This document shows positions 42,087 to 50,543 of a stretch of 64,000 nucleotides of DNA, piece after piece (positions within the stretch are counted from its first letter, which is position 1; each line of letters starts with the position of its first letter). Source of the stretch: Hymenobacter negativus. Lineage in GTDB: Bacteria; Bacteroidota; Bacteroidia; Cytophagales; Hymenobacteraceae. The stretch is from the NCBI RefSeq assembly GCF_016056375.1, contig NZ_JAEDAE010000006.1, forward strand, positions 186,001-250,000, given 5' to 3'. Made by a program: the position numbers and the translations under genes. The notes under the pieces were generated by a model. That model ran no database searches, had not been told where the DNA came from, and saw only the letters and a list, made by a program, of their open reading frames with translations.

Positions 42087-43202
42087 CTACCTCCGCTGCA
42101 CGGCCGCCACCGCCGAGATGTATTTATCCAGCACCAGCCGCTCATCGAACTTGGTTTCGGCCAGGTAGCGGCTGTTCTGGCCCATGCCGCGCAGGTCGGC
42201 GTCGCTCAGGCGCAGCACCTGCAGCATTTTGGCGGCCAGGTCTTCGCCGTTGCGCACCTGGCAGAGGTAGCCGTTGCGGCCATCTACCACGGTTTCGCGG
42301 CAGCCGGGCACGTCGGTGGTCACGATGGGCTTGCCCACGGCGGCCGCCTCAAGCAGGGTTTTGGGGGTGCCTTCGCGGTAGCTGGGCAGCACGACGCAGT
42401 CGGCGCGGTGCAGGTGGGCGGCCACGTCGTCGGAGCGGCCCAAGTATTCGATGTCGCCGCTCTTGAGCCACTCCTCAAACGTGGCGCGGGGCACGCCCAC
42501 GCCGCCGGCCTCATCGAGCCCGCCCAGGAGCTGGATGCGGGTGCCCGGCACGGCCTGCCGGATAATCTTAGCCGCCTCGAAGTATTCGACCACGCCCTTC
42601 TCATACAGCACCCGCGCCACCATCAGGAACACAAACGGCTGGTTACGCCGGAACTCGGCCGCGGGCTTGAACTTGTTGGTGTCGACGCCGGAGCCGGGCA
42701 GCAGGTCGGTGATTTCGCGCTTTACCAGGCCGTTATCGAGGAACAGCTGCCGGTCGTCGCCGTTCTGAAAAAACACCTTAGCCGGGAAGCGGAACGCGAA
42801 GCGGTAGAGCCCCAGCGCGATTTTGCTCACGAAATTTTTGACAATGAACACCGTGCCCAGCCCGCTCACGTTGTTGATGCTGGGGATGCCCGCGATGCGC
42901 GCCGCGATGCTGCCGTAGATATTGGGCTTGATGGTGTAGTGAAGCACCACATCGGGCCGCTCGCGCCGGTAGATGCGGTAGAAACGGCGCGTGAGGGCGG
43001 CGTCCTTGATGGGATTGGTGCCCTTATTTTCCATCAGAATGGGCACGAAGCGGCAGCCCAGCTCGGTTTCGAGGCGCGCCGAATAGTCATCGGGCGGGGC
43101 AATGGCCAGCACTTCGTGGCCGGCAGCCTGCAAGGCTCGCACGAGGCTGGCGCGGAAATTCCAAATATTCCAGCTGGTATTGATGACGATGGCGACGCGC
43201 AA
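42087..43202 (-). CDS. Glycosyltransferase family 4
   Basis: A 371-residue GT-B glycosyltransferase for glycan or polysaccharide assembly. The acceptor-side N-terminal domain starts MRVAIVINTSWNIWNFRASL and the nucleotide-sugar domain includes FVFLMVARVLYEKGVVEYFE and the EGTPKTLLEAAAVGKPIV motif with its two Glu residues. GT4 enzymes retain the anomeric configuration. The donor and acceptor are unknown. The neighbour rfbC suggests a rhamnose-containing surface glycan, but the two genes are separated by a repeat and rfbC has its own promoter. A GACCTTTG box at 43233-43240 may be the promoter. Confidence 0.92.
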   Translation of the reverse strand: MRVAIVINTSWNIWNFRASLVRALQAAGHEVLAIAPPDDYSARLETELGCRFVPILMENKGTNPIKDAALTRRFYRIYRRERPDVVLHYTIKPNIYGSIAARIAGIPSINNVSGLGTVFIVKNFVSKIALGLYRFAFRFPAKVFFQNGDDRQLFLDNGLVKREITDLLPGSGVDTNKFKPAAEFRRNQPFVFLMVARVLYEKGVVEYFEAAKIIRQAVPGTRIQLLGGLDEAGGVGVPRATFEEWLKSGDIEYLGRSDDVAAHLHRADCVVLPSYREGTPKTLLEAAAVGKPIVTTDVPGCRETVVDGRNGYLCQVRNGEDLAAKMLQVLRLSDADLRGMGQNSRYLAETKFDERLVLDKYISAVAAVQRR

Positions 43203-43353
43203 GGGAGTGAGGGAGTGAGGGAGTGAATGAGTGCAAAGGTCGGGCCTACGAGGGTTAGAGTCGTGCGGTTATTTCACATGCTCGCTCAGTCACTCCCTCA
43301 CTCATTCACTCTTTCGCCGGTACTTTGTGGGCTCTTTGCGTGTTGTGCCTGCT

Positions 43354-43650
43354 ATGAATCTTCGTCTTCCGGTCTTTTTATTTCTTTTGGCGCTGGTGCC
43401 GCAAGTAGCGCCGGCCGCGCCGCCGGTGCTGCCCGGCCAGGCCATTTTCCAGAAAAACTGCGTGCGCTGCCACGGGGCCAACGGCAGGCTGGGCCTCAAC
43501 GGCGCGCACGACCTCACCAAAAGCAACCTCAACGCTTTCGGCCGCACTTACCTCGTCACCAATGGCATGGGCAAGATGCCGGCGTTCGGCAAGATGCTCA
43601 CGCCGGCCCAGGTGCAGCAGGTGGTGGCCTATTCGCTCACGCTGAAGTAG
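43354..43650 (+). CDS. Small class I cytochrome c
   Basis: A 98-residue exported haem protein. The signal peptide is MNLRLPVFLFLLALVPQVAP. The single haem site is CVRCH at 36-40 in IFQKNCVRCHGANG, and the axial Met is probably in GMGKMPAFGKMLTPA. The fold is the short monohaem type used as a periplasmic electron carrier. The start is the ATG at 43354; longer frames upstream lack a signal. A hairpin repeat follows, then hflX. Confidence 0.92.
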   Translation: MNLRLPVFLFLLALVPQVAPAAPPVLPGQAIFQKNCVRCHGANGRLGLNGAHDLTKSNLNAFGRTYLVTNGMGKMPAFGKMLTPAQVQQVVAYSLTLK

Positions 43651-43670
43651 GTGCGGGGTCGCACCCGGTA

Positions 43671-43756
43671 GGGCTTGCCCCCGCCCGTCGTTGTACGGCC
43701 TTTGTTAGGTTTGCAACGTACCCCTTATTTGTTCAACGACGGGCGGGGGCAAGCCC
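43671..43756. repeat. Inverted repeat with 23-base perfect arms
   Basis: Arms 43671-43693 and 43734-43756 contain GGGCTTGCCCCCGCCCGTCG and are perfectly complementary, with a 40-base spacer. A second short hairpin, GTGCGGG / CCCGCAC-like, extends the left side. It lies between the cytochrome and hflX genes. Confidence 0.85.
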
Positions 43757-43781
43757 CGCACCCTACTCAGACTCTTTACCT

Positions 43782-45113
43782 ATGGCAACCACCCAATCCG
43801 GCGGCCGCAAGCACACCAACAGCACCCGCCACATCGGCGCCGTCGACGGCGTGAAGGGCCGGGCCGGCCGCCTCCTGCTGAAAGCATCCGACAACGGCAC
43901 TTACGAAACCGCCAAAGAGCAGGAAACCGCCGTGCTCGTGAGCGTGCCCCCGCGCCGGCAGTCCGAAGCCCAAACCACCGAATACCTTGACGAGCTGGCA
44001 TTTCTGATTGAAACGGCTGGCGCCACCGCCACCAAGCGCTTCGTGCAGCGGCTCGAAAAACCCGACATCCGCACCTACGTGGGCGAAGGCAAGCTGGCCG
44101 AAATCAAAGCTTACGTGCAGCACGAAGGCACCAGCATGGTGGTGTTCGACGATGACCTCTCCCCTTCCCAGTTGCGCAACCTGGAGGCCGAGCTGCTGGT
44201 GAAAATCGTGGACCGCTCGCTGCTTATTCTCGACATTTTTGCGCTGCGGGCCAAGTCGGCCACTTCGCGCACCCAGGTCGAGCTGGCGCAGTACCAGTAT
44301 TTATTGCCCCGCCTCACCGGCCTGTGGACTCACCTGGACAAGCAGCGCGGTGGCGTGGGCATGAAAGGCCCGGGCGAGACGGAAATCGAAACTGACCGGC
44401 GCATTGTGCGCGACCGGATTGCCTTCCTCAAGGAGAAGCTCGAAGACCTTGACAAGCAGAGCCACACCCAGCGCAAGTCGCGCGGCGGCAACATCCGGGT
44501 GGCGCTGGTGGGCTACACCAACGTGGGCAAAAGCACGCTGATGAACGTGCTGGGCAAAGCCGAAGTATTCGCCGAAAACAAGCTCTTCGCCACCGTGGAC
44601 GCCACCACGCGCAAGGTGGTGCTCGACAACACGCCGTTTCTGCTCTCCGACACCGTTGGGTTTATCCGCAAGCTGCCCACCAAGCTCATCGAGAGCTTTA
44701 AGAGCACGCTGGATGAAATCCGGGAAGCCGATTTGCTGCTGCACGTGGTGGATATCTCGCATCCCGGCTTCGAGGAGCAGATTCAGGTAGTGAACGACAC
44801 GCTGGCCGACATCGGCGCGGCCGACAAGCCCACGCTGCTGGTATTCAACAAAATCGACCAGTATCGGCCCGACGATGCCGAACAGGACCCCTTCGGCGAA
44901 GTGCAGGAGGTGGAGGACGACGGCACCGCCCCGCGCCCGCCATTGGCGCAGCTGCAAGCCACCTACATGGCCAAGCTGCACGACCCGGTAGTGTTCGTGT
45001 CGGCCCAGGACCGTACTAACCTGGACGAGCTGCGCGAGCTGCTGGGCAAGCGCGTGGCGGCCCTGCACCAGCAGCGCTACCCCTACCAAGCCAACAACTG
45101 GGCCAGCGAATAG
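43782..45113 (+). CDS. hflX: GTPase HflX
   Basis: HflX is a ribosome-associated GTPase that splits stalled or hibernating ribosomes. The 443-residue protein has the N-terminal nucleotide-binding HflX domain (EYLDELAFLIETAGATATKR, VFDDDLSPSQLRNLE, GKSTLMNVLG motif G1 near residue 248) and the Ras-like domain with KLFATVDATTRKVV, LSDTVGFIRKLP (G3) and LLVFNKIDQY (G4). A Glu-rich insert (QEVEDDGTAPRPP) sits before the C-terminal part. It is preceded by a hairpin repeat and followed by a terminator-like hairpin. Confidence 0.95.
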   Translation: MATTQSGGRKHTNSTRHIGAVDGVKGRAGRLLLKASDNGTYETAKEQETAVLVSVPPRRQSEAQTTEYLDELAFLIETAGATATKRFVQRLEKPDIRTYVGEGKLAEIKAYVQHEGTSMVVFDDDLSPSQLRNLEAELLVKIVDRSLLILDIFALRAKSATSRTQVELAQYQYLLPRLTGLWTHLDKQRGGVGMKGPGETEIETDRRIVRDRIAFLKEKLEDLDKQSHTQRKSRGGNIRVALVGYTNVGKSTLMNVLGKAEVFAENKLFATVDATTRKVVLDNTPFLLSDTVGFIRKLPTKLIESFKSTLDEIREADLLLHVVDISHPGFEEQIQVVNDTLADIGAADKPTLLVFNKIDQYRPDDAEQDPFGEVQEVEDDGTAPRPPLAQLQATYMAKLHDPVVFVSAQDRTNLDELRELLGKRVAALHQQRYPYQANNWASE

Positions 45114-45193
45114 CACGACCAGTCCAGCGGCGTTATCAAATTGTTGCCGGGCCAGGCGGGCATGAACGTTACGTGAATATTATCGTAAGGGCG

Positions 45194-45223
45194 AAGGTCG
45201 GGCTTATCAGGCCCGGCCTTTTT
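45194..45223 (+). terminator. Terminator-like hairpin directly before a start codon
   Basis: Stem AAGGTCGGGC / GCCCGGCCTT with a short loop and a T-run, 80 bases after hflX. It ends only four bases before the ATG of the next gene, so it may also affect that gene's translation or expression. Confidence 0.65.
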
Positions 45224-45227
45224 CGTT

Positions 45228-46322
45228 ATGAACCAGGTGCGTTTTCTTGGGTTGGGTGGTTTGCTGCTGCTAGGTTTGGGCCGGGCCGCCGCGCAGGATA
45301 TTCCCGTGTACCCGCCGCCCGCGCCGCTCGATACGGCCGGCGTGCGCTCCGATGCCCAGACCTTTGCCAACTCGCAGGTGGTGGGCATGGGGCCAAGCAA
45401 GGGCCTGATTGTGAAATACGAGCGGATTCCAGGCAATTTCAGCCTGAAAAGCACGGCAGTGGGCGGAGGCGCTGATTACAACACGCAAGTCAGTAAAAAC
45501 GCAAATCTTGTCATCAAGGCTTATGCGCCGCTGCTCAACCACCCGCACCTCAAGCTTATTCTGGGCCTGAATTACGACCGGCAGGAGTTCCAGTTCAGCA
45601 CGCCCGCCACCACCGACCAGTACGGCCTTTACAGCAATATTGAGAACAAGGGCCTGAGCATTATCGGGGCGCAGCTGGCCGTGATTCGGCCCGTGGATGC
45701 GGTGCACTGGTACCTTTTCCGCACCAAAACCGAGCTCAACGGCGACTACAATTCCGACGAGCTCAGCGTGAGCGACTACCTCAAAGTCACTTCCGAATTT
45801 ATTTACGGCTGGAAGCGCAGCCCCACCTTTGCCTGGGGCCTGGGGGTGCAGCTGGGCTACACGCTGGGCCGCCAAAGCATCTATCCTGTCCTGGTGTACA
45901 ACCGCACGTTCAGCCCGCGCTGGGGCGTGGAGGCGCTGTTTCCGGCCCGGGTGCTGGTGCGGCGCAACCTCTCGCCCTCTTCGCTGCTGTTTGCCGGCTA
46001 CGAGGTGGCCAGCAACAACTACAACCTCAAGCTGCGCACCCCTTTCCCAGCGCCCAACAACCCCAAGGTCACCTCGCTGGAGCTGCGCCAGATTGATTTG
46101 AAATTCCGCCTGCGCTACGAGCGGGAGCTATTGTCCTTCCTCTGGACGGGCATCGAGGCCGGCTACCGCTACAACTACCAGTTCAACGCTTTCGACCGCA
46201 CCAATAACACCCGCGACCGCCTCATCGACAGTCAGCTCGGCGGCACGCCCTACGCCAGCCTCGACCTGTTCATCGTGCCGCCCCGGAAGCTGCTGCAGAA
46301 AGCCGAACGCAGCCGGAAATAA
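45228..46322 (+). CDS. DUF6268-like outer-membrane beta-barrel protein
   Basis: A 364-residue exported protein with a signal peptide (MNQVRFLGLGGLLLLGLGRA, cleavage before QDIPVYPPP). The body is a series of alternating amphipathic strands ending in aromatic residues (LKLILGLNYDRQEFQF, HWYLFRTKTELNGDY, FAWGLGVQLGYTLG, LSFLWTGIEAGYRYNYQF), which indicates an outer-membrane barrel. The overall pattern resembles DUF6268 proteins of Bacteroidota. Function unknown. The ATG lies four bases after a terminator-like hairpin. Confidence 0.82.
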   Translation: MNQVRFLGLGGLLLLGLGRAAAQDIPVYPPPAPLDTAGVRSDAQTFANSQVVGMGPSKGLIVKYERIPGNFSLKSTAVGGGADYNTQVSKNANLVIKAYAPLLNHPHLKLILGLNYDRQEFQFSTPATTDQYGLYSNIENKGLSIIGAQLAVIRPVDAVHWYLFRTKTELNGDYNSDELSVSDYLKVTSEFIYGWKRSPTFAWGLGVQLGYTLGRQSIYPVLVYNRTFSPRWGVEALFPARVLVRRNLSPSSLLFAGYEVASNNYNLKLRTPFPAPNNPKVTSLELRQIDLKFRLRYERELLSFLWTGIEAGYRYNYQFNAFDRTNNTRDRLIDSQLGGTPYASLDLFIVPPRKLLQKAERSRK

Positions 46323-46368
46323 GGAAAAGGCCGCTTTTACTCTCCACCTGCACTAATTCTATTTCCTC

Positions 46369-47523
46369 TTACGCCTGGCTTTTGACGCGGTGTAAAGCCG
46401 TTTCACCCCTATCTGATAACACCTTCTTCCTCAACCACTCCCGCACGGGCTCGTCGTACAACTTCAGGCACGCATATGCCAGTGCCACAGCCGCCAGATA
46501 GACCAGTGCCGCTACGGGCAAGCCCGCACGCAAGGGCACTTTATGGGCGGCGACCCAGGCCGTGTAGGTGTAGATGAGCGGATAGTGCGTGATGTAAATC
46601 GGGTACGAAATATCGCCCAGGAAGCGGCACAGCCGCTGGGCCGCCCCCGGGAGCACCGCCCCGCTCGCCCCGAAGAAGATGATGCCGGGAAAGACGAAAA
46701 TGATGCAGAGCGCATCGTAGAGCCCGTTTTGCCAGAGGTGCGCGGGGCTGCCGATGCGGGGCATGGCCAGCACCGCCACCACCGCCAGGCTGCACCACCA
46801 AAAGGCATGCCGTACCGCCCGCAGCCGCGCCAGCCGGAACAGCAGCAGCCCTGCAAAAAACGGGTACATCATGCGGGCGAAGCCGATGTGCAACTGCTCG
46901 GACTCCAGCGACCAGCCCCCGATGACGTCGCCCTGGGGACTAGTGAGGCCCAGGTGTAACAGCGCCCCCGCCGATAGCACCACCAAGATGCCCAACGCCA
47001 CGGTGGAGAAACGGCGCACCACGGTTGCGTAGAGCACGTTAGCTACGTATTCGAAGAATAGCGACCAGCCCGGCCCGTTGAGCGGATAGGTTTCGTGCCA
47101 GCCTCGGACATCGAGGGACGGCGGCACCGGCACCATGAAACACCCAATAAGCATGACCAGCAGCATCTTCCATACCGGCGTCTGGCCGATGAGGGGGAAC
47201 AGCGCCGATTCCTGGAAGTAGAAGAACCCCGCCCCAATCAGCATGCCCAGCACCACCATGGGTTGAAGCCGTACCAGCCGCCGCTTGAAAAAACTGCCCA
47301 CCGTCATGTTGCCCCACCGGTCGTCGTAGGCGTAGCCAATCACGAACCCGGACAGCAGAAAAAAGAAATCCACCGCCAGGTAGCCGTGGTTAATCACCTG
47401 GTCGAAGTGGCTGGTGGCGTGGGCTTCGCACAGGTGGAAGGCTACCACCGTGAGCGCAGCCACGCCCCGCAGGCCGTCGAGAATGGGGTAATGGGGCTTG
47501 GTGGGTAGCGGGGCAGGCTGCAT
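46369..47523 (-). CDS. Acyltransferase-3 family membrane protein
   Basis: A 384-residue integral membrane acyltransferase of the OafA/NodX type. It starts near MQPAPLPTKPHYPILDGLRG with the family LDGLRGVAAL motif and the early histidine of VAFHLCEAH, then FFLLSGFVIGYAY. About ten hydrophobic helices follow. These enzymes O-acylate surface glycans or lipids using acyl donors from the cytoplasm. The GTG upstream (47553) is less likely than the ATG at 47523. The gene is convergent with the DUF6268 gene and alone on its strand. Confidence 0.92.
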   Translation of the reverse strand: MQPAPLPTKPHYPILDGLRGVAALTVVAFHLCEAHATSHFDQVINHGYLAVDFFFLLSGFVIGYAYDDRWGNMTVGSFFKRRLVRLQPMVVLGMLIGAGFFYFQESALFPLIGQTPVWKMLLVMLIGCFMVPVPPSLDVRGWHETYPLNGPGWSLFFEYVANVLYATVVRRFSTVALGILVVLSAGALLHLGLTSPQGDVIGGWSLESEQLHIGFARMMYPFFAGLLLFRLARLRAVRHAFWWCSLAVVAVLAMPRIGSPAHLWQNGLYDALCIIFVFPGIIFFGASGAVLPGAAQRLCRFLGDISYPIYITHYPLIYTYTAWVAAHKVPLRAGLPVAALVYLAAVALAYACLKLYDEPVREWLRKKVLSDRGETALHRVKSQA

Positions 47524-47641
47524 GCGGACGCGGGTTAGGCCGGAGGGGAGCACAAATCTATTGAAGATTTTAACTGATGCTCAGCAGGATATTCTCGACT
47601 AGGCATCGAATTACTCCCCGCTTTTCCACTGCCACCGCCGC

Positions 47642-49717
47642 TTATTTTTTGGCCAAGCGGCGCTTCTGGCCCTTCAGCCACGCATAGGTGGCCTCCTGAG
47701 CCCGCAGGGGCTTCTCGCCCTCCCCAGCGGGGATGAATGCATTCTCAAAGTCGCGGGCCTTCACGTTGTCGTGGCGCTGGAAATCGAGCAGCTGGCGCAC
47801 TTCGGCGCGCAGCTCATCATTCAGAATGGGGAAGGCCACTTCCACGCGCCGGTCGAGGTTGCGGGTCATCCAGTCGGCGGAGGACACGTAGACTTTTTCC
47901 TCGCCGCCGTGGCCGAAAACATAGACGCGGCTGTGCTCCAGAAACCGGTCGACAATGCCGCGCTGGCTGATGTTTTCACTGAAGCCGGGCTGGCCCGGCA
48001 CCAGCCGGCCAATGCCGCGCACGATGAGCTCGACGCGCACGCCGGCGTGGCTAGCCTCGTAGAGCCTGGCAATCATGGCCTCGTCCTCCACGGCATTCAC
48101 TTTGAGAATGATGTAGGCGTCGTGGCCTTTCTTGGCCTGCTTGATTTCGTAGTCAATCAAGGCGTTGAGGCCGGGGCGCAAGCCGAAGGGCGCTACCAGC
48201 AACTGGTGCAGCTCGGGCACGGTGGTTTGGTCGCGCAGGTACTCAAACACGGCGGCCGACTCCTGGGTCAGCCGCTCATCGGCCGTGAACAGGCCGTGGT
48301 CGGTGTAGAGGTCGGCGGTGCTCTCGTTGAAGTTGCCGGTGCTGAAATAACCGTAGCGGCGCGTGGTTTCGTCGGCCTCGCGTCGGGTTATCAGCAGGAG
48401 CTTGCTGTGCACCTTGAACTCGGGCGGGGTGAAGATGACGTGCGCCCCGGCCCGCTTCAGCTTATCGGCCCAGAAGAGGTTGGATTCCTCATCAAACCGC
48501 GCTTTCAGCTCCACCACCACTGTCACTTGCTTGCCGTTTTTGGCGGCTTTCAGCAGGGCCTTTACCACGGCGCTTTTGCTGGCCACGCGGTAGAGCGTGA
48601 TGCTGATGCCGGATACGCGCGGGTCGGCGGCGGCTTCGCGCAGCAGGCGCGTCACGTAGTCGAACGACTGGTAGGGCGGGTGCAACAGGTGGTCACGCTG
48701 GGCGATGGCCGCCAGCAGGCTGCCCGTGCGCGGCAGCGTGGGGTGCGGCAGCGCGGGCCGGGCCGGGTAGTGAAAATCGGCCTCGCCAAAATCGGGAAAG
48801 CCGAAGAAGTCGCGGAAGTTGTGGTAGCGGCTGCCCTCCACCAGTTCCTCATCGGTGATGCCGGTTTTCTGCTTGATGGCGCGCAGGACCTCCGCCGGCA
48901 TGGTGGGGTCGAAGAGCATACGGGCCGGAAAGCCGGTGGCGCGCTTGGCTAGGCTGCTGCGGATTTTCTCCATCAGGTCGCCCGACACTTCTTCCTCGAT
49001 GTCCAGCTCGGCATCGCGCGAGAGTTTCACGGCATTTACCTCCACCTGCTCATAAGCCGGAAACAAGCTGGCCGCGCCCACCCGGATTACGTCGTCCAGA
49101 AACAGCACGTACCGCTCCTCGCCTTCGTCGGGCAGGCGCACGAAGCGGCCGCCGTGGCGCTTGGTGGGCAGCTCCATTATCAGCACCCGCTCGTCGGCGT
49201 GCTTGCTTTTGGCTTTGCCGGTGGCAGCGGTTGGCTGGCTCAGGAAGAAGGTGAGGTAGACGGCCTGGTCCTTGAGAAAGAGGTGGTGCAGGGTGTCGTC
49301 AAGCGCCACGGGCGAGAGCAGGTCGCGCACGTTTTTTTCGAAGTAGCGGGCCGTCCACTCGCGCTGCTTATCGGAGAGTTCGGCCTCGCTCAGCAGGTGA
49401 ATGTGGTGGCGGTTGAGCTCGGGCAGTAGCTGCCCGCGAAACGTGGCCCCAAACTCCTCCTGCTGCCGCGTCACTTCGGCCAGCACTGCCTTCAGCTGCC
49501 GCTTGGGGCTTTCACCCAGCCGGGCGCGGGTTTTCTTTTTCAGCTTGGTCAGTCGCCGCAGCGTAGCCACGCGCACCTTAAAAAACTCATCGAGGTTGCT
49601 GCTGAAAATGGCCAAGAACTTGAGGCGCTCCAGCAGCGGCACGGCATTACTCTGGGCTTCTTGCAGCACGCGGGCGTTGAAACGCAGCCAGCTCAGGTCG
49701 CGGGAAAGGGTTTTCAT
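47642..49717 (-). CDS. ppk1: Polyphosphate kinase 1
   Basis: Ppk1 makes long-chain polyphosphate from ATP. The 691-residue protein starts MKTLSRDLSWLRFNARVLQE, the typical N-domain. The catalytic His437 lies in EFKVHSKLLLITRREAD, and its surroundings (GYFSTGNFNESTADLYTDHG, RGIGRLVPGQPG, SSADWMTRNLDRRVEV) match the family. An ATG at 49732 would add five residues but falls in a repeat element, so 49717 is used. sixA lies upstream on the same strand behind the repeat. The gene is complete with normal length. Confidence 0.95.
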   Translation of the reverse strand: MKTLSRDLSWLRFNARVLQEAQSNAVPLLERLKFLAIFSSNLDEFFKVRVATLRRLTKLKKKTRARLGESPKRQLKAVLAEVTRQQEEFGATFRGQLLPELNRHHIHLLSEAELSDKQREWTARYFEKNVRDLLSPVALDDTLHHLFLKDQAVYLTFFLSQPTAATGKAKSKHADERVLIMELPTKRHGGRFVRLPDEGEERYVLFLDDVIRVGAASLFPAYEQVEVNAVKLSRDAELDIEEEVSGDLMEKIRSSLAKRATGFPARMLFDPTMPAEVLRAIKQKTGITDEELVEGSRYHNFRDFFGFPDFGEADFHYPARPALPHPTLPRTGSLLAAIAQRDHLLHPPYQSFDYVTRLLREAAADPRVSGISITLYRVASKSAVVKALLKAAKNGKQVTVVVELKARFDEESNLFWADKLKRAGAHVIFTPPEFKVHSKLLLITRREADETTRRYGYFSTGNFNESTADLYTDHGLFTADERLTQESAAVFEYLRDQTTVPELHQLLVAPFGLRPGLNALIDYEIKQAKKGHDAYIILKVNAVEDEAMIARLYEASHAGVRVELIVRGIGRLVPGQPGFSENISQRGIVDRFLEHSRVYVFGHGGEEKVYVSSADWMTRNLDRRVEVAFPILNDELRAEVRQLLDFQRHDNVKARDFENAFIPAGEGEKPLRAQEATYAWLKGQKRRLAKK

Positions 49718-49725
49718 GGGTGGTT

Positions 49726-49920
49726 TTGTCATTGCGAGTTAAGCGCGGCGAAACGCGGCAATCCGTCCTGTCAATACAGACACTTCTTTTAGCGACCAGC
49801 TTACTTCGTTGAGTTTCGCCCTTTACGGCTGTCTTCACAAAAAGGCTTGTCGTGGAAGAAAATGCCTGGTGTTGACAGGACGGATTGCTTCGCCACGCTC
49901 GCAATGGAAGGCGGGCCCTG
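49726..49920. repeat. MITE-like element, copy 3 (GTCATTGCGAG family)
   Basis: Ends 49726-49776 and 49872-49920 are imperfect inverted repeats with TGTCATTGCGAG and GCAATCCGTCCTGTCA. The inner part shares GCGACCAGC and CCTGGTGTTGACAGG with copy 1, while the central hairpin has diverged. It separates ppk1 from sixA and overlaps an alternative ppk1 start. Confidence 0.82.
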
Positions 49921-49921
49921 C

Positions 49922-50416
49922 CTACTCCGCGTTGCGCGGGTAGTCGTAGAAATAAAACTCGGCGTTCACCTTGCTTATTTCCGCCCACTGCTCGCACTCA
50001 AAGCGCAGGCACACCACGGCGGCGGTGGGCATCTCGTTGAGACTGGAGGGCGACAGCGCATTGGCGGTTTCGGTGATGGTGGGGTTGTGGCCCACCACCA
50101 GAGCCGAGGCCGCCGAATCGGGCAGGTCCTTGATGATGGCGAGAAAATCGTCCACATCGGCCCCGTAGATGCCGGATTCGACCACGATTTTATCGTGCGG
50201 GTATTGCATTTCGCGGGCCACCAGCACGGCCGTGCTCATGGCGCGCACGGCGGGCGAGCTCACAATCACGTCGGGGCAGATGCGGCGCTTAGCCAGGGCC
50301 TGGCCCATCAGGGGGGCATCGTCGCGGCCGCGGTCGTTGAGGGGGCGCTCCTGGTCGCTGAGCTCATCGAAGCTCCAGCTGGATTTGGCGTGGCGAAGGA
50401 GATAGAGGGTTTTCAT
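49922..50416 (-). CDS. sixA: Phosphohistidine phosphatase SixA-like
   Basis: A 164-residue histidine-phosphatase-fold enzyme, starting MKTLYLLRHAKSSWSFDELS with the catalytic RHAKS motif (Arg8, His9). Other active-site parts are RPLNDRGRDDAPLMG, VSSPAVRAMSTA and ALVVGHNPTITETAN with the second His. Homologues remove phosphate from phosphohistidine in phosphorelays or the sugar phosphotransferase branch. Which phosphoprotein it serves here is unknown. A TAGCTTCG box sits five bases before the ATG, so the mRNA may be leaderless. Confidence 0.92.
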   Translation of the reverse strand: MKTLYLLRHAKSSWSFDELSDQERPLNDRGRDDAPLMGQALAKRRICPDVIVSSPAVRAMSTAVLVAREMQYPHDKIVVESGIYGADVDDFLAIIKDLPDSAASALVVGHNPTITETANALSPSSLNEMPTAAVVCLRFECEQWAEISKVNAEFYFYDYPRNAE

Positions 50417-50421
50417 GGGGG

Positions 50422-50429
50422 CGAAGCTA
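50422..50429 (-). promoter_or_regulatory. Candidate -7 box (TAGCTTCG) of sixA
   Basis: One mismatch to TAnnTTTG on the minus strand, ending five bases before the sixA ATG, the same spacing as seen at rfbC. Confidence 0.45.
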
Positions 50430-50493
50430 ACGGGCTTTTGCTTACCCGGCAGGTTAGGAAAAGGTTATGCAGGTTGTTCAGGCAGCCGCAACC

Positions 50494-50532
50494 AAAAAGC
50501 CCCGCCACCAAACCGGCGACGGGGCTTTTTTC
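50494..50532. terminator. Bidirectional intrinsic terminator
   Basis: A stem built on AAAAAGCCCCG / CGGGGCTTTTT with a small bulge, flanked by A- and T-runs, between the T9SS pectate-lyase-like gene and the divergent sixA promoter region. Confidence 0.85.
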
Positions 50533-50543
50533 TGACTTTTCGA

